A DNA stretch of 64,000 nt from Trametes villosa (taxonomy: Eukaryota; Basidiomycota; Agaricomycetes; Polyporales; Polyporaceae): assembly GCA_002964805.2 (NCBI GenBank), contig PUDQ02000078.1, forward strand, positions 1 to 64,000, read 5' to 3'. Shown here one piece after another: positions 24,801 through 35,500 of the stretch. Both the position numbers and the translations under genes were made by a program. The notes under the pieces are model-generated. The model made no database searches and was not told the DNA's origin. It worked only from the letters and a program-made list of their open reading frames with translations. Numbering within the stretch: position 1 is the stretch's first letter; the number at the start of each line of letters is the position of its first letter.

Positions 24801-26147
24801 CGTAGGGTGCCAACCAGGTCGGAAGACAGGGATTGCGTTCTGCTTACGTCCCTTCTTAGAGGTTGCCGGACTAGAGCGTGGTTAGACGGGTGTTAGAGGA
24901 TGCATTGCATGGGCAACTCACAGTGGGCTGCCGGTATAGAGCTTCTTGGGCGGAGGTTCTTGAGCAGCCTGCTGGCTGTAGTCTGCGATCTCGTCGCGTA
25001 CGCGCTTGCGTCTGTCAAGCCGCTTCTCCGAAGCACTCAGCTGTACCCGCGGCTACCGGTCACCGATGAGCGCGCACACAGAGGTCTGTGATAAGCCACT
25101 CACTCGGGGACGTGTGGGCTGCATAGGTATGTCCTCGCCGCTGCCGTCAGGCTCACCCTCATCTGCCGTGCTGCTGGGCTCGAAGACGTCATCTTCGTCG
25201 TCATCGCCGCCGAAGCTGCTCGGCTCATTGTCGGAGAGCTCAATGATGGCGTCGTTGCCGTCATTGTTGCTGCCATGCAGCCCATCCTGGCTGTCAACGT
25301 CGACCTAGACAAGGGGTCAGAACTGGGCAGGAGAAAGATGAATACGGTGCGTACCGCGGCGCCGGGATCTGAGCGCGTTTGAGTAGGCTGTGCCGCCCGG
25401 ATGCGCTCGACCGCTTCCTCAAAGTCATCGTCGGACTCGGAGGAGCTGCTGTCGTACTCAACGAGCATCTTCACGGTTTGTGTCGCTTGGAAGGGATTGA
25501 TAGGCATGGGAACCTGGCGCTGTAGTCAGGTGAGCCAGAGACTGGGGCGGATAGTACTGTAAAATGAATACCTCCGTAGAATGAGACATAGCACCGCTAT
25601 CCTGCTTTGAGCGCGGTGCACGTAAGGCCTCGTCCTCTGCGGCGTCAGCTGCGGCCCGCTGGTCCTGTAGTCGGGCAAGCTTTTTCATGCCCTCCTGGAT
25701 GTGGGCCTCGCGTTCGGCGGCGCGACGAACCTTGTCGTGTTGCTGCGACTTCCTGGTGGCGGCCGCTTCGGTGATCTCCTCCATCGTGCGCTTGTGTAGA
25801 CCAACAGCGCGCGCTGGATGGGCGTTCTGAGTACTTGTCCTGGTTGCATAGCGGCGGGGAGGGCCGGCGTCTTCTACGGTATCATTTTCAGCGGCTTCTG
25901 GAAACAAGGGAGCGATTAGTAGCGAGCTATTAATATTGATATCTCAAACATTGTCAGCGAACTTGCACGTACCTGGCCTGGGTTCGACTTGCAAAGTAGG
26001 TGGCAGGTCGGAAGAGGCCTGCCTCTTCCGGCTTGCTCGTTGGCGACGCTTAGGTGAAGTGCTTCGCTGCGCGCTGACGGCATCTTGATCTTGATGCTGG
26101 TTGGCGCGTGCTCGAGTTGAGCGAGTGTTGCGAGTTTTTGGAGGCAT
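18804..26147 (-). CDS. Plavaka passenger gene, DUF6532-like protein
   Basis: Eleven proposed exons on the minus strand: 25973-26147, 25572-25897, 25355-25513, 25104-25304, 24922-25040, 24492-24870, 24104-24439, 23871-24047, 19273-19404, 18950-19220 and 18804-18829. They total 766 codons plus a stop. The first 450 residues are disordered: basic at the start (MPPKTRNTRSTRAR), then acidic and Ser/Pro-rich. The C-terminal part reads FIKPFLDSQIIPTVVDYYG, DVIYKVVQQAAYDWRSSF, GKFQSKYALKTFAVHLTAIK, GGALALAAVA and then VQHIFPMFQSGVF. This follows the pattern I associate with DUF6532 of basidiomycete proteins. Function is unknown; I infer a helper role because it sits inside the transposon, head-to-head with the transposase. 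One intron (19405-23870) holds the DIRS-like element; without it the intron would be 84 bases. The first and last exons are the least certain. Confidence 0.68.
19577..20455 (-). CDS. DIRS-like element tyrosine recombinase
   Basis: The frame continues open upstream of 20455 to roughly 20640 and overlaps the RT gene in another frame. That region reads LWHGLASSTRKTYSTGQ, a typical N-terminal recombinase helix, so the true protein is longer than the 292 residues from the first ATG. The catalytic site is visible: Arg in FAGFLRCGEFT, then GHSFRRGAASS (H-x-x-R), LGRWRSDAHKLY with the Trp and the nucleophile Tyr. It would integrate the circular cDNA by strand exchange. Family members are commonly expressed from an overlapping frame. 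Confidence 0.9.
   Translation of the reverse strand: MEWIASLGTRGLQPKTIKSYLTGVRSLHVDADLPWTACESLVVQRLIRGIKRYHGERDRNPKLPITIDILRRLCAALDGDELPKVVFRAAITLAFAGFLRCGEFTADRATTFNTVSHLSRGSIQFLPSLSAATHLVLSLPASKTDPFRKGVSILVAAAPDALTCPVTALRRLFELYPRPYSSPLFCALDDTSSPLLRTPFIAHLKARLADLGLDASKYAGHSFRRGAASSAAAVGYADHEIQQLGRWRSDAHKLYIDVPRDRILHLSTRLHWADPPAQPFEPPALPFAPSLA
20200..22383 (-). CDS. DIRS-like element reverse transcriptase / RNase H
   Basis: An uninterrupted frame of 727 codons. RT motifs run LRVIHHLSWPHG, LLAKLDLKDAFRQIPV (first Asp), LGEFYYHVVLVFGAKPAPY and RHYLDDFLPLF (YLDD active site), followed by KLEFLGLELD. RNase H follows with IHVYTDASGSESKG, QFKEIYAAL, FHIDNQVIVDAI and ENALADAASR, which retains D, E, D, D. 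About the last 170 codons, after PYLVPKPSSP, overlap the recombinase gene and are probably not the functional frame. The start is uncertain; the upstream part overlaps the Gag zinc-knuckle frame. Confidence 0.92.
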   Translation of the reverse strand: MPAARPSLSDVAPPVLSPVTRPPSLRPLLHSHLFPPGPPPPARPNTDPRCNSHLLRLDDRHPACSSLQRDAWEAHLADYPDRNFVSSLLHIIDYGAALGFTGSSKSQDCRNLITALNHPATVSADIAALLPRQRIHGPFPTPPLESFRSSPLGVVSRPRNPAKLRVIHHLSWPHGDSVNDGIPHSESHITYESFDSAVAEIRRLGPGTLLAKLDLKDAFRQIPVRRQDWPLLGCHWLGEFYYHVVLVFGAKPAPYIFNLFAEALHWIIARHIPASLRHYLDDFLPLFAPATPAPLAHAAVEWIMALGSQLGLEFQDSKTIFPCTKLEFLGLELDTVAMEARMPADKLAWLGDLLAEWSVKRTCRLRELQSLIGFLQFAAQVIPHARAFIRRLIEFSSTFRSDFATRHIPAYARSDLNWWSIFHSTWNGVHLITPSRPTIHVYTDASGSESKGIGGVFGSAWFASRVPRRFRSRDIQFKEIYAALQATMRWGDQWAGHHVVFHIDNQVIVDAIETDRNRSRTTMSVLRTLLMMAACLQFSFSSVWLPSKENALADAASRFQYARLFQLAPYLVPKPSSPLPQLAGMRRMLNTLDKSPSTSGMAWPAAPGRLTPPGRNPSSTSSSSTLPSSTPTAPSCLRPNALSWNGSHLSARAASSPRQLNPTSPEFVPSTSTLTCLGRRVNLSSYSASSGESSAITASAIATQNSPSPLTSCDVSAPPSTGTNSRR
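22417..23656 (-). pseudogene. DIRS-like element Gag-like gene with frameshift
   Basis: The upstream part, from an ATG near 23410 (MAGPDDLNNPSAAAS), is a Pro/Ala/Gly-rich segment followed by TSLIKLFPHIEAGVLLEIA and LSKLDSKYRDRN. The downstream part, in another frame, reads AKDYPSFHSLFAPLTTYF, then FNEDYQWSAVLAYHMDFHYR, and ends with a zinc-knuckle-like CRLFNRGVC...CSGCNSTDHGQASC. The two parts belong together in this family, so a one-base indel or programmed shift must lie near 22920-22990. It would package element RNA. I class it as broken because I see no obvious slippery site. Confidence 0.65.
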
Positions 26148-26428
26148 AATGAGGGTGTGGGTGATATATGAGGTCCAGCCCCAGTAATGAGAATGAGTAT
26201 ATGAGTTGGTGAGTTGGACACGGCGGTGGAGGAGGGCGCGCAATGAGCGCGGCGCGGTGCATTGCCTTTTCGGGAATGCTGAGTCAGCTTGGGCCGTCTG
26301 AGCAACAGCCGCAAACCGTCCGGACGCTGAACTCACCTGAATACCTTCTGGCCTCACATTCTCAGCCTGTACTGGTTGTACCCGGACTCTTGCTTTGTCT
26401 ATACTACTCTGGACTCTCTAAGATCCCC

Positions 26429-29400
26429 ATGGCGCGATTCTGCAACTTATGCAACCGCTCGTTTCCGACAGAAGTCCGATACTTGAAGCACAACTCCTCG
26501 TACCATGCGAATCCCAAGCCGCGCGCTCAGCAATTTCAGTACAAGTACCACCCATTATTAGACGGTACGTTCCCGACTGCATTTCCCCAACTGGTCCGCC
26601 GAAAAGCTCAATAATAGCACGTCCATGTCTTCAGCACGACCTTGCGATGCTGAAGGCAATTTTTTGGACGACGCGGACGGCGCGGCCCCGCCGCAGGATA
26701 TCTTCGACCCTCTCCACCCATACGACCCCTTTCAAGACCGACCCAGTCTCGAGTTTGCTGGGCTCGTCTTCGAAAAGATGAGCTCCTCTAAAGGCGACAT
26801 CAACCACCTCCTGCGCGTCCTTCGCGCTAAGCATATCCTCGACGGCGGCGACCCGGACGACGACGTCATGTTTCGCTCTCACAGTGAGCTGATATCCACC
26901 ATCGACGCGGTTCGCTACGGCGAGACTGGTTGGCGAAGCTTCGTCATCCGTTACGCTGGCCCGCTACCGCCGGACGCGCCGTCCTGGAAGCGGCAAGCAT
27001 ACGTATTCCATACCCGCGACCCAGAGCACATGATGCGGAATATGGCGGCGAGCCCGGACTTCCTGGGCTCTTGGCATAGTCGCCCCTACAGGCAGTACAG
27101 CGCCGAAGGGACACGCCAGTACTCCGACGTCATGTCCGCCCATTGGGCATGGAAGCAGGCGGTACGCGGTTGCTGACTTTCTCTCGTGCGCGATGCTTAT
27201 GCCTGCCGGATTCATGTTCAGGATCTGATCGCACAGGATCCATCTACGCATGGCGCGATGTTCATGCCGTTCTGTCTTGGTGCGGATAAGACCACAGTGT
27301 CGGTTGCGACCGGGAATCAGGAGTTTCATCCGCTGTACGTGCTTTCTGGGAACGTCACCAACGAGATGCGGCGGGCACACCGCGACACTTCAAACGTTCT
27401 TGCCTTCTTGGCGATTCCAAAAGGTGAGTTCACATCACCGCCTGCAACCTGTGCTAACAATGTCTATCAGCCGCACGCGAATACGACAACGACATCGAGT
27501 TTCGGCTTTTCAAGAAGCAGCTCTATCACGAGGCCCTACGGCACATCCTCGAGCCGCTGCGGGCAGGCATGTCGACGCCACGCGTCATTCGGTTCATGGA
27601 CGGCCATTATCGGCGTGCCATCTTCGGCATCGGTCCCATCATCGCCGACTACCCTGAGCAGGTCTATCTGGCCGGCATCGTTCAGGGCTGGTGTCCCAAG
27701 TACGTACTGAGTCTCGCATACGTACGCAGTGCTCATGGAGATACCAGGTGCCTTGCCACACCCGACGGGCTAGAAGGAGCCGATGCACCCCGGTTCCGCG
27801 AGCACACATGCCAGCTGTGGGACACGTTCGACCCTGGCACGCTGTGGGATGTCTTCGGTCTTATTCACGATGTCATGGTAAGTGCTCGGTTCGCATTTTG
27901 CCCGTATACATCTCATGTGTCGTTGTCACAGCCGTTCACTTATCACTTCCCTCGTGCTGACATACACGAACTCCTCACGCCTGATCTGCTACATCAGCTG
28001 ATCAAAGGCACGTTCAAGGACCACCTCGTGTCATGGGTCAAGGACTACATATACCTCACGGCCGAGAGTGCCCGGGATGCGAAGCGCATTCTCGATGACA
28101 TTGACCGGCGGTGAGTGTTCCCACAGCACATTGTTGTACCTCACGTACCCATTGGTTTCATAGCATCGCCGCCGCCCCGGCTTTTCCTGGCTTGCGGCGA
28201 TTTCCCGAAGGCCGAAACTTCAAGCAATGGACAGGTAACGACTCGAAGGCCCTGATGAAGGTGAGCCTATTCGCGCCGGCGTTAGACCTGCGTCTGATCT
28301 GGTTTAGGTCTTTCTACCTGCGTTGGCCGGTTACGTACCCGACAAGATGATCCAATGCTTGGCAGCTTTCCTCGACTTCACCTATCTCGCCAGACGGTCC
28401 TCGCACGACACGGTCTCGCTCGCCGCCATGGATGCGGCACTCGAGCGCTTCTGTGACTTACGCAGCGTTTTTGTCGAGACAGGTGTCCGCCCCGACGGCA
28501 TCTCGCTGCCGCGCCAACACGCGCTTCTGCACTACGTCCGGATGATCCGACTTTTCGGCTCACCGAATGGGCTGTGTACCTCCATCACCGAGTCGAAACA
28601 TATCCAAGCCGTTAAGAAGCCATGGCGCGCGTCGAACCGCAACAATCCTCTCATACAGATCCTGCGGACGAACACTCGGCTGAACAAGCTTGCGGCTCTG
28701 CGCGTTGAGCTCGGTCGCCGTCGACTACTGCAGGGCGATGTTGTCTCGCATGCTTTACGCAAGGTATGTTCGCGCATTGTACTGCGTCACGCAAGCTGAT
28801 CTTGCGAAATAGGTCGGTCTAGCCCCGCTTCACGACGAGCAGGAAGAGCTAGAGGAACACCTCATCATGGAGCAAGAGGTCGCTGACGTCGATGGTCCAC
28901 GTATTCAGTCCCGTGTGCGGTTAAGTGCACGCTATGGTATGTACCCTATTGTCTCCTTACAAACCTGCTAATGTTGGCCGCAGCGTATCGTTCCCGCATC
29001 AGTGCCCTCAAGCAGCAGCTCCAGGTGCCGGCATTGCATGCGCTTCTCCGTCGCTTTCTCAGGGAACAGCTATTCCCTGATCTCGACGAGCTGGATGAGG
29101 TCGTGCCTCTTGACGACTGCCCGTGGCTATCGCCTACAACCCGCATCACTGTTCACAACAGCGCGACCGCTGTCTTCTTCGCTCCGAGTGAGCTTTGCGG
29201 GCCCGGCTGCATGCACTCTGAGCTCATCCGATGCAGCCGTCGCTGGCGCGGGGAGCATCGCCGCTATGACACTGTCTTAGTACAGTTGAGTGATGATGCT
29301 GGGTTCGAAGGGATGTCTGTTGCGCGGGTCAAGTCTTTCCTTTCTTTTGCATACGGTATCGTCCGGTACGAGTGCGCATTAGTTGAGTGGTTCGAGCGTG

Positions 29401-29648
29401 TTGGGGATAATCCAGATCCCCTAACGGGAATGTGGGTTGTTGAACCCGAGGTACGACATGGACATCCGGCCCTGGCTATCATATCCGTTGACTCTATCGT
29501 ACGAGCTTGTCATTTGATTGGGTGTTACGGCGATGCACGTCTTCCAGTAGAGTTTCACTTCACACAATCCCTTGATGCCTTTCAGCGGTTTTACCTCAAT
29601 CCTTACGCCGATTACCATACACATGAAACGCTTAAGGCAATAGCATAG
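26429..29648 (+). CDS. Plavaka transposase
   Basis: Ten exons: 26429-26564, 26635-27161, 27222-27423, 27471-27699, 27748-27877, 27932-28110, 28164-28260, 28308-28763, 28813-28936 and 28984-29648. They give 914 codons plus a stop, with every intron GT-AG and no internal stop. The N-terminus is a C2H2 zinc finger (FCNLCNRSFPTEVRYLKHN). The core carries the family signature FCLGADKTTVSVATGNQ, followed by FHPLYVLSGNVTNEMRRAHR and LAFLAIPK. Further on come REHTCQLW, HQLIKGTFKDHLV and SITESKHIQAVKKPWR. It should bind the CATCAG ends and the CCTCTGA subterminal repeats. The gene is complete, so this copy could still supply active transposase. Confidence 0.92.
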
Positions 29649-30320
29649 CTTGTACAGTCTGGAATATATGTCCGAGTCCCTGCTCTACATTCTCAAGCCA
29701 AACACATATGAGTTCTAATGGTTCTAGACTCTCTGCTGGCCTCTGAAACCTCTGGGTCAATTTGTCAGAGGCTTCAGACCTCTTCAGAGAAATTACGTTT
29801 TGCTGATGTACGTCTGTGGCCGTTGAGCGCGTCTTTAGCACGGGCCGCCTCCTGCTTCCGCACGTCCGCAACCGTCTCAAGGGTGAGAGCGCGCGCGCGC
29901 TCTTGTGCCTCGGCAGCTGGAGCCGTGCCGGTCTTGTGCACCCTTCGGATGCGCGTAAAGCGGCCGCGATGGACGAGCTGGATGGGGATGACAGTGATGT
30001 AGACATGGGGCAAGGATGGGACAAGATTGACGTGCGCAACGTAGACAGAGACTGAACCTTCACGCGACCGTATCACATTTGTATGCAATCCCATATTCAG
30101 GTGAACCTGCCCCTCTCGCGCACCGCGCGCACCGCGCGCGCCATGCGCATGTGACTCGTCTGCACCCAGAAGAACATGGCTGATATTGGTGTGATCAAGC
30201 GCGATGGGTATCGCGCGGGACAGATAGCGATCTGCGTGTCGGGCCCGGGGTGTGCTGCTTCTTGCTCCTCTGCTTCTTTTCTCACCGCGAACACACTGTT
30301 GCGCACACGCTCTCCGCCTT

Positions 30321-31113
30321 ATGTCCTGCCTGCCGCCCTCAGATTCCTACACTCCGCATCCGCGCGCGGACGAGACCACCGCAAAGCCTCCAGCGCCGCT
30401 AGCCGCTGTCGACAATCCCGATCCCGGCGCGCTCGAAGGCACTCTCTGGCCGCCTCATCCGGACCCGCTCGACTGGGAAGCGCGGCGCATTGCACCGGAG
30501 CCCTTATCGCGGGGCACGGCAGCAGTAGAGCTGCTTTGGGAGGGCTGGTCATCGGATGGGACAGTCCCGCGCCTGTCTTTGGACGTGCGTGGGATCACCG
30601 CGGAGGGTGCTTTCATGAGCTTCCTGGTGCGCGCGACTACTTCATTCCCTTGCCTTGTTGCCGTCTGACATAGCCTTTCACAGGTACCGCTACCTCTGAC
30701 CTGGGAAGATGCGCGCGCGCGTGAGTATCGTGAGTGGAACACTCGGTTCACGCCGATCATCACGTCCTTGGGCGGCACACTCGACGAGGAGCAGACCGTG
30801 GGCATCCAGACCATATTCACGGTGTATTCATGGTTCTCGCGCGCGGAGAACGGTGGCGCGGATGCTTGCGCTGCATGGAAGGAGCTTCAAGAGCTCGCTT
30901 TCATGGCTTCCGGCATGGGTGCGGCGTTTGGCACCTCCGGAGAAGACCTGGCCATCAACATTGGGCTATGGGCGCGCCGTCGAATCCCAGTAAGCCCATA
31001 CAAGTACTAATATGCATGCTATCTGCTGACTATTGCATGACATCTATAAGGACGCTTTTCCGCCGTCATCAGAGGCAGAAGATGGTCCCGAAGACGACGA
31101 GAATAGTGTGTAG
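30321..31113 (+). CDS. hAT-A second gene, unrecognised 224-residue protein
   Basis: Three exons (30321-30626, 30684-30989 and 31051-31113) with GT-AG introns of 57 and 61 bases. The lengths 306, 306 and 63 are all multiples of three. It lies 265 bases after the transposase stop, on the same strand, inside the hAT-A ends. The N-terminal third is Pro/Asp-rich (PPSDSYTPHPRADE). The middle is predicted helical and acidic (LTWEDARAREYREWNTRF, DEEQTVGIQTIFTVYSWF, CAAWKELQELAFMASGMG). The C-terminus is an acidic tail. I recognise no domain. The clean splice pattern suggests a real gene; it may be a transposition helper or a captured host gene. Confidence 0.55.
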
Positions 31114-32577
31114 AGTACTGGGAATGTATGAGAGGGCAAAATCTATCTTTTCTGGCAGCTGTATTTTTAGGAGAATACTCATGAGGACTCATGCAAGGGT
31201 GGCCTACCCTTGTACCCGTCCTACCCGGCGCTACCACCCATACCCATGTCAACCCGCGGGTGTGCGGGTACGGGTGTCCCAAGGGTACGGGTATGATTCA
31301 CGCCAGCGGTACCCATGGGTCCACCCTTGGTGTACACTACGAACGGGCGATGGCGGAAATCGCACCTCTGGATCTCTTGCCTATCCTGGCTGAGGAAGCC
31401 GCAGCTGCTGTCGAGAAGGCGGGCGGTGGAGAGCGTTGGGCCGAGCTCGGGGCCGATGCCCTTGAAGCCGCGAACCTGGGCATTCGTAAAGCTGTGGTCG
31501 TTCGACTAGGGGAAGAGGCTTACCGGAGTCTCCCGCAGCCGGAGAGGCAGCTTGCAGACCTCTTCATCCACGCCGGTTGTTGCATGCACAAGGAGCTCAA
31601 CGCGGTGAAGGGCGGGAATGCGTCCATGATGGCATTCTGGGCGAAGGCGGAGCTACAGCCACCCTGTCTCCTCATGAACCGGGACAACGATGCCGCCGCC
31701 CAGTCTGGCTCGGCGGTGGCCAAGTCGCAGGCAGAGGAGCGGTCGCGCGGGGGAGCTGTCAAGCTGGCGGAGCTTGCAGGTGCCCTGTTCCGTCACAAGG
31801 ACGACAAGAAAGGTCAGCAAGACGCGACACGGTACTTCTTCGAGGCGACCCTGGGCTTCCAGTTCACCTTTCCGGACACTAGCAATACACGGTACCAATC
31901 GTACTGTGAAGCCGCCGGAGAGCTCCTCGTTCACCTGCAGTACTATCGGGACTTCCTCGAAATCGTTCGTGACAAGAAGGACCATGGCCGGTTCAACCAC
32001 ATGGAGTCGAACGTCTGGCTGGGCCTGCACGACATCCCGACGCTCACCGAGCTTTGTGCCCTCGCTCTGTATGCGCAGTCAGTCAGCCATCCATATATGC
32101 GCGAGGTTCGCTAGTGTTGCATAGTCCGGTCCCGGGACTGCTCAGGACTGCTGGTCGGACTGGGACTGCTAGGCTAGAGGACTGGACTGGGTGGTGGTCT
32201 TTCTAGGTCCTGTCTGTGTCCCGGTCCTCAGTCCTTGAGGGCCTTGTAATACTTAGGACCAGTCTGGATCAAGCAGGATCAGTCCTGGACTGCTTGAAAG
32301 GACTAAATAGGACTGGTCTCAGACCGGTCTTTCCTTCTCAAAAGTACACTTGGCACAGCTTCCCGGGCCACCAGTTTAGTTTCGGTCGGTCACGGTGGTT
32401 CAGTTCGGAAACCGTTTCGGTATATAGCCAGCTCTGGTTCATCTATGTGCTGCACAGTCCTTCCCACGCCTTAGCAGTCAGTCAACCTCGCGAACACGTG
32501 CACGGGCTGACCAGCCGACCAAAAATTCCCCAAACGAGCACCAGCGCAAACTTCTCAAGTCACCGGTCAGGTCTATC

Positions 32578-35500
32578 ATGGCCATTGATACACGTCGAAC
32601 ATCCAAGGCGAACAAAGGTACAGCTAAGAAACGGGCACAGTCTGATGCATCAGATGGCGGCAACAAGCCTCCCGCGAAGAAGTCGCGAGGCACGAAGGAC
32701 ACCGGGAACACCGGGAAACGCCGTCCGCGTGTTCAGCGCGCGAATACGGAGGTGATTGAGCTCGATGCCGAGGAAGACAGCGCCGGCGATGGGACACCGG
32801 CGCCGGAGAACGCTGACGGCACGGGCGGGTCTGGTGGGTCGGATGAAGATGAGTATGGTGATGGGGAGGCCGCCGCAGACGAGGCAGACGGAGATGATGA
32901 CGAGGATGGGGGCAGCAATGATGACGGGTCTAAAAACGAGGTGAGCAGGCCTCATCGGGCAGCGCGCGGCAGTTTCCATGCTCACTTATGGGTACAGGAA
33001 TCTGGCGGCGAGATATCAGAGCTCGATGTGCCTGAGAAGACCTTCATGAAGGTGGAGAAGACGGCGGACTTACTCACGGTGTTCACCGAGCCCGTGAAGG
33101 CTCGCTTCAAGTCAGCCGACGGCAGCAGCGTCGAGAAGACTGGCCGCTGGTGTACCATCTGCAGGTCAGCGAGGGCTGTGTGTGATTGCGATGGCACGAA
33201 CTCACTGATGCACCGGTTTCCAGAGACGACACGAAGGTGCAGGCGAAGCGAGGCAAGCGCGCGGGGTGGTACACCGGCGCGAACTCTACCTGCCGCCGGC
33301 ACATCGCCTCCTTCCACTACCAGGTTTACCACGAGAGGTGTAAGGCCAAGAATCTTGAAGAGTCGAAGGAGGCGATACCGAAGTCGGTCCTGCAGGCGAG
33401 GGAGGAGGCGGCGAAGAGCAAGAAGACGGTGCAGCGCCAGGCGACGCTTGACGCGGTCGTGCAGAAGGTTCAGACACCGACCGCCTTCTCTGCAACCGGC
33501 ATCCTCCACGAGGTCACGGTGCACGTCGTGGTGAACGATCAGGTAAGCTGCTAGTTACTATTCTTAGCTGGAGGCGGAACTAAGTTTGAACTCTATACAG
33601 GCGCTGCTAGTCGCAAGTACACCGACGTTTACAAACTGCCTCGTGGCTATGCGCCCCAAGACGACGCGCAAGGAGCTCCCTACGCGCAGCACGGTCCGCA
33701 CGAACATCAAGAACAAGTACGCCGACTACGTGGACGCCATCCGTGCCGACATCCGTGCCGCCCCTGGGGATGTCTCGCCGAACTGGGACCTTTGGACCGA
33801 AGACCACGCTGGCATCGCTTACTTCGGCATGGCCGGCCAGTGGATCGATGTCCACGACGACAAGTGGACTCTCCGCGCCGAAGTCCTCGCTCTGCACAAA
33901 ATCTCTGGCGACCACTCAGGCAAGAACCTCGGTCGCTACTTCGTCAAGCTCACAGACCGCGTCGGGGTGACCTCTCGCACGGAGGCGAGCAAGGTTAGTT
34001 AGTTTTCATCCCTCGCACGCGTAGACTAATGTTGCTTGACTTCAGCTCGGGTACATCACGGCTGACAACACCAGTAACAACGACACGACGGCACGCGAGG
34101 TCGAGCGGCTGCTCCGCAAGCGAGGGACGATGGATTGGGAGGCCGGCGAGCGGAAACTAGGGTGCGTCGCGCGCGCTTGCTCCTAGCGACAAGCTCGATT
34201 GACTAATGCTTCGTTCTGTGCTGCAGATGCATGGGCCACGTCGTCCAGCTTGGCATTGAGGACTTCATGAGCGAGGTCACGAAGATCGCGGTCATCGAGA
34301 ACAAGCAGTCGATTTGGGAGTACGACCCGACGCTGCCGGAGAACCGTGTCGCATGCGGCGGACTGGACGTCATCGCAATGATGCGCACGGTCACAATCAA
34401 GGTGCGTCTCTCCTCTTACCGCGACCGTTGAAGTCTAGCTAACTGTCACGCAGATCCAAGCATCGCCTCAGCGCAAGGAGGCGTTCGAGCGCTACCAGAA
34501 GCGCTGCGGCTTCGACAAGCCGCGCGTCATCCCTCTACATGGCAACACGCGCTGGGGAAGTGCGCACAAGATGTGCGAACGCTCCTACACGCTGCGCGAG
34601 GCCATCGACGCCTTCATCATGACCGCGGACGCGCGGTTCGGGCCCATCACCACCATACGGAAGGACGGCAAGATCATCAAGAAGATCCCCTGGTCCGCCT
34701 TCCGCCTTCAAGAGGAGGACTGGGAGCGCGTTGCGCTGTGCGTAGATATATTGGCGGTGAGTGAGTTCCGGTATCCGTGTACAATAACGGGCTCACGCGT
34801 CGTTTCGATACCTAGGACGCGGACCGGTATCAGCAACACTTCTCCTCCGACACGATCCCGACTATTCACCGCGTCATCCCCGCTCTGGAGTCGCTCTGCA
34901 CGCGCTGGGAGAAGAAGGCCGACAACCCGAAGTACGAGCTCTTCCACGGCGCGCTCCGGCGCGGCATCAACAAACTCAACAAGTATTATACGAAGCTCGA
35001 TCAGACGGACGTATACATCAAGGCCCTACGTGCGTATTCTAACCCTCCAGCCGGTCACCTGCTAACCTCTCCCACAGTGCTTCACCCTTACTATAAGTTG
35101 TCGTACATTGAGGACAAATGGGGCGGTGCAGCCGAGCAAGCGGAGGAAGTCGCGAACGGGAACCCCGACGCCGTGGACTGGAAGGCGCATGCGCGGCAGG
35201 TCGCGGAGGACGCGGTGAGTGACCTTCGGCCACCATCTGCTACTTACTTATAAGGTTTTTAGATGCGCGCGTACTGGCCTAAGCGGCTGAACCAGCCCGA
35301 CGCTCCCGCTACAGCCCAAGCTGAACCGGTTGCGGATGCCTCGGGCACGGACAGCAACTCGGACGAGGACAGCTACGACCGAGTGCGCCGCAAGCGCTTG
35401 CTCGCCGAACAGAGCGACGGCTGGATGGCCGAACTCGACCGGTACCTCGCCGACCCGGCGCTCAAGGTCAAGAAGGATACTGATACGGTTGAATGGTGGT

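Larger units (their letters stand above)
18572..29808 (+). mobile_element. Plavaka (CMC-type) transposon with passenger gene and nested DIRS element
   Basis: The inverted ends begin CATCAGCAAAACATAAATT at 18572 and, on the other strand, CATCAGCAAAACGTAATTT at 29808; they differ at two bases. A TA dinucleotide flanks both ends (18570-18571 and 29809-29810). Removing the element plus one TA restores the hAT-A transposase frame exactly, which supports these borders. Subterminal zones carry repeated CCTCTGA and TCAGAGG motifs. The element is 11237 bp including a 4.4-kb DIRS-like insertion. It encodes a Plavaka-type transposase on the plus strand and a divergently transcribed DUF6532-like gene on the minus strand. 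A 2-bp duplication is compatible with the CMC superfamily. Confidence 0.88.
15821..30055 (+). pseudogene. hAT-A transposase, BED-finger type, split by Plavaka insertion
   Basis: Exons are 15821-16109, 16160-16701, 16758-16964, 17018-17428, 17504-17773, 17837-18053, 18110-18502, then 18569-18571 joined to 29811-30055 across the Plavaka element. They total 858 codons plus a stop, in frame throughout. The N-terminus is basic, then acidic. A BED-like zinc finger follows (CRARGCKVKVV...NLWRHARLC, about residues 125-155). The RNase H-fold core shows FAFDTWTSP (first Asp), LTADNGSNND (second Asp), RCFAHILNLV (CxxH) and VRTRWNSSFDML. The hAT dimerisation and catalytic-Glu region, ATSVAVERVFSTGR with HVRNRL and RALLCLGSW, lies beyond the insertion. 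It would cut at the hAT-A ends, but the gene is broken 85 codons before its end and this copy should be inactive. Confidence 0.92.
15464..31339 (+). mobile_element. hAT-A transposon carrying a nested Plavaka element
   Basis: The ends are perfect 17-bp inverted repeats (TAGTGTACACCAAGGGT at 15464, its complement ending at 31339). They are flanked by the 8-bp direct duplication CGAACGGG (15456-15463 and 31340-31347). TIRs beginning TAGTG and 8-bp duplications are hAT hallmarks. Both subterminal zones (15480-15600 and 31195-31320) are full of GGGTAC- and GGGTRT-like repeats in both orientations, probable transposase binding sites. Total length is 15876 bp, of which 11237 bp is the nested Plavaka element, so the hAT itself is about 4.6 kb. 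It contains the transposase gene and a second 224-residue gene. Confidence 0.93.

Noticed and set aside
18572..29808. Classifying the element as KDZ (Kyakuja-Dileera-Zisupton)
   Set aside because: The transposase carries the Plavaka signature around GADKTTVSVATG and lacks the KDZ cysteine-cluster pattern; the flank is a TA rather than 8 bp.
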